Shown: positions 5,975 through 6,837 of the stretch, piece after piece
Layout: every line of letters starts with the position of its first letter
How positions within the stretch are numbered: position 1 is the stretch's first letter
From: an uncultured Eubacteriales bacterium
GTDB taxonomy: Bacteria; Bacillota; Clostridia; Oscillospirales; Acutalibacteraceae
Length of the DNA: 6,837 nt
Reading direction: 5' to 3'
NCBI GenBank assembly: GCA_934615635.1
Contig: CAKTTT010000129.1
Location: 1-6,837 of the forward strand
The notes under the pieces: model-generated
Seen by the model: the letters and a program-made list of their open reading frames with translations, nothing else
What the model was told of the DNA's origin: nothing
The model's database searches: none
Translations under genes and position numbers: made by a program

Positions 5975-6023
5975 CGCGGAATGGAGCAGTCCGGTAGCCC
6001 CTCGGGCTCATCACCCGAAGGTC
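5975..6023 (+). pseudogene. Truncated initiator tRNA (tRNA-fMet, CAU), 5' part only
   Basis: These 49 bases align without gaps to positions 1-48 of bacterial tRNA-fMet. They comprise acceptor 5' strand CGCGGAA, then TGGAGCAGTCCGGTAGC (U8, D stem and D loop with G18G19), then the anticodon arm TCGGGCTCATCACCCGA, then AAGGTC. Anticodon CAT is at 6009-6011. The three G-C pairs at the base of the anticodon loop (GGG/CCC), a hallmark of initiator tRNAs, are intact. Deviations from the form I recall are C at positions 24 and 26, where 24 breaks the A11-U24 pair, and C instead of A at 37. After 6023 no TTCRA T loop, acceptor 3' strand or CCA is found. It cannot be a normal functional tRNA. It is either a fossil or the 5' domain of a tRNA-derived RNA ending at the terminator at 6060-6093. 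Confidence 0.72.
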
Positions 6024-6059
6024 CGCCCGGGCAGCTTGCGTTTTGTCCCATCTCTTTCA

Positions 6060-6093
6060 CTGCCGCGGGTCCTGTGGGATCCGCGGCGGTTTT
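6060..6093 (+). terminator. Intrinsic terminator after the tRNA-fMet-like sequence
   Basis: An 11-bp stem, with one G-U pair, joins 6062-6072 and 6077-6087 around a TGTG loop. It can extend two pairs outward to 6060/6089 and is followed by TTTT (6090-6093) then AAT. It is correctly oriented for a plus-strand transcript that includes the tRNA-like element. No other plus-strand gene lies between ackA and here. Confidence 0.75.
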
Positions 6094-6411
6094 AATAGGA
6101 GAGAACGCCCGGCTTTTTGCGCAAAAGACGCCTCTGCCCCAACGGGACGGTATTGGCAGCCTTGTGGCGCCGCCGATTTTCGCCCTTCAAAAGCGGCGCC
6201 GGTCGGGAGCCTATGGTTACGACCGCTGTTTTGCCCGCTAAAGAAGTGCCGGAGGGGGCTTTGAGACGACGGGTGAGAAAATACCACAGGCTTTTTGTGG
6301 CAATATGGCGGAAAACATGGTATCCTGTTGTCGAATCATAAAATCGGGCTTTGCGGATGCGGTGGGATTGTTCCCGCGCAGGGGAGGGGTCCGGGGAGCG
6401 GGGCGGAATCG
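6094..6411. other. Non-coding region upstream of the VanW gene
   Basis: About 320 bp without a supported gene. Visible structure includes the 12-bp palindrome TTTTGCGCAAAA (6115-6126), an 8-bp stem GGCGCCGC (6166-6173) with 6193-6200 around a 19-nt loop, and a CCACA/TGTGG hairpin (6284-6300). A -10-like TAAAAT at 6339-6344 could serve the VanW gene, but I see no matching -35 box. Confidence 0.4.
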
Positions 6412-6837
6412 ATGAAAGAAGACCGGAGGCTTTTCTGTGAGCTTGGCCCGCTGGCGTACCGGATTTCCGTGGAAAAGGAGATCGGTAAACGGCGGGTGCG
6501 GGACTTTTTATCCTCCGACAGGCTGGCCGGAACCAAAAGCGCCGAAAAGCTGCCGGTGCTGCTGAAGGCCCACCGGTCCCTGATCCGGCGTCGTCTGCAC
6601 AACGTGGATCTGCAGCTCCAGGAGAATAAGGCCGTCAATCTGGGGTTGGCCGCCCGGGAGGTTACCGGTATTCTCATCAGGCCGGGAGAAATCTTTTCGT
6701 TTTGGAGCTTGGTGGGGCGGCCGACCGCCCGGCGGGGGTTTCTCCCGGGTCTTACGATTCAAAATGGAGAAACGTCCAGCGGCATCGGCGGCGGGATGTG
6801 TCAATTTACCAACCTGCTGCATTGGATGGTCCTGCAC
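6412..6837 (+). CDS. VanW-family protein, 3' end cut by the window
   Basis: The visible 142 residues match the short VanW-like proteins of Firmicutes. The conserved core reads LQLQENKAVNLGLAAREV (67-84), IRPGEIFSFWSLVGRPT (89-105), RRGFLPGL (108-115) and GIGGGMCQFTNLLHWMVLH (124-142), where the window ends. No signal peptide or membrane segment is seen at the basic N-terminus. VanW was named from vanB-type glycopeptide resistance clusters, but its biochemical role is unsettled and most homologues, like this one, have no van ligase nearby. The start is uncertain: ATG 6412 gives MKEDRRLF, a length typical before the core, but only GGGGAG 13 nt upstream or the purine run at 6400-6408 could act as ribosome binding site. 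The frame stays open further upstream without a better start. Confidence 0.9.
   Translation, partial: MKEDRRLFCELGPLAYRISVEKEIGKRRVRDFLSSDRLAGTKSAEKLPVLLKAHRSLIRRRLHNVDLQLQENKAVNLGLAAREVTGILIRPGEIFSFWSLVGRPTARRGFLPGLTIQNGETSSGIGGGMCQFTNLLHWMVLH

Noticed and set aside
5981..6287. Short reading frames on both strands around the tRNA-like element
   Set aside because: They overlap the tRNA-fMet homology and the terminator, lack ribosome binding sites and have no recognisable domain.
1..6837. CRISPR array, rRNA, insertion sequence or integrase
   Set aside because: I saw no regularly spaced direct repeats, no rRNA segments, no transposase or integrase motifs and no paired terminal repeats with target duplication.

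Overview
The window is GC-rich (roughly 60 percent by eye) and carries three gene blocks separated by unusually long non-coding stretches. The gene families suggest a Gram-positive anaerobic Firmicute of the clostridial class. They are a short YtrA-type GntR regulator with an ABC exporter, TmcAL beside acetate kinase, and a chromosomal VanW-family protein. The GC content together with these families fits a gut Oscillospiraceae/Ruminococcaceae-like lineage. That placement is inference from gene style, not from a marker gene.

Left block (about 87-2190), all on the minus strand: a three-gene operon reading regulator (1749-2123), ABC ATPase (810-1679), ABC-2 permease (150-797). It starts from a clear promoter at 2157-2186. 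The -10 box lies inside a 25-bp near-perfect inverted repeat, the obvious operator for the GntR protein. ATPase and permease are coupled: the permease ribosome binding site overlaps the ATPase stop codon by one base. A long hairpin at 87-132 lies beyond the operon.

Between about 2190 and 2995 I see no convincing gene. The stretch is full of GC-rich inverted repeats, including a perfect 22-bp palindrome, and looks like structured or repeat-derived DNA.

Middle block: tmcAL (3139-4359, minus) and ackA (4503-5714, plus) diverge from a shared 143-bp promoter region. AckA makes acetate and ATP from acetyl phosphate and ADP. TmcAL uses acetate and ATP to acetylate the wobble cytidine of elongator tRNA-Met, so the pair shares metabolites. 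tmcAL ends at a textbook terminator with a 15-bp stem and U5; ackA ends at a perfect 13-bp hairpin.

Right block: about 700 bp without a protein gene follows ackA. It contains the most unusual item in the window: the 5' two thirds of an initiator tRNA (tRNA-fMet, anticodon CAU) at 5975-6023. The T arm and 3' acceptor are missing, yet a good intrinsic terminator follows about 37 nt later. It is either a tRNA fossil or a tRNA-derived small RNA. The window ends inside a VanW-family gene (6412 onward), cut by the edge.
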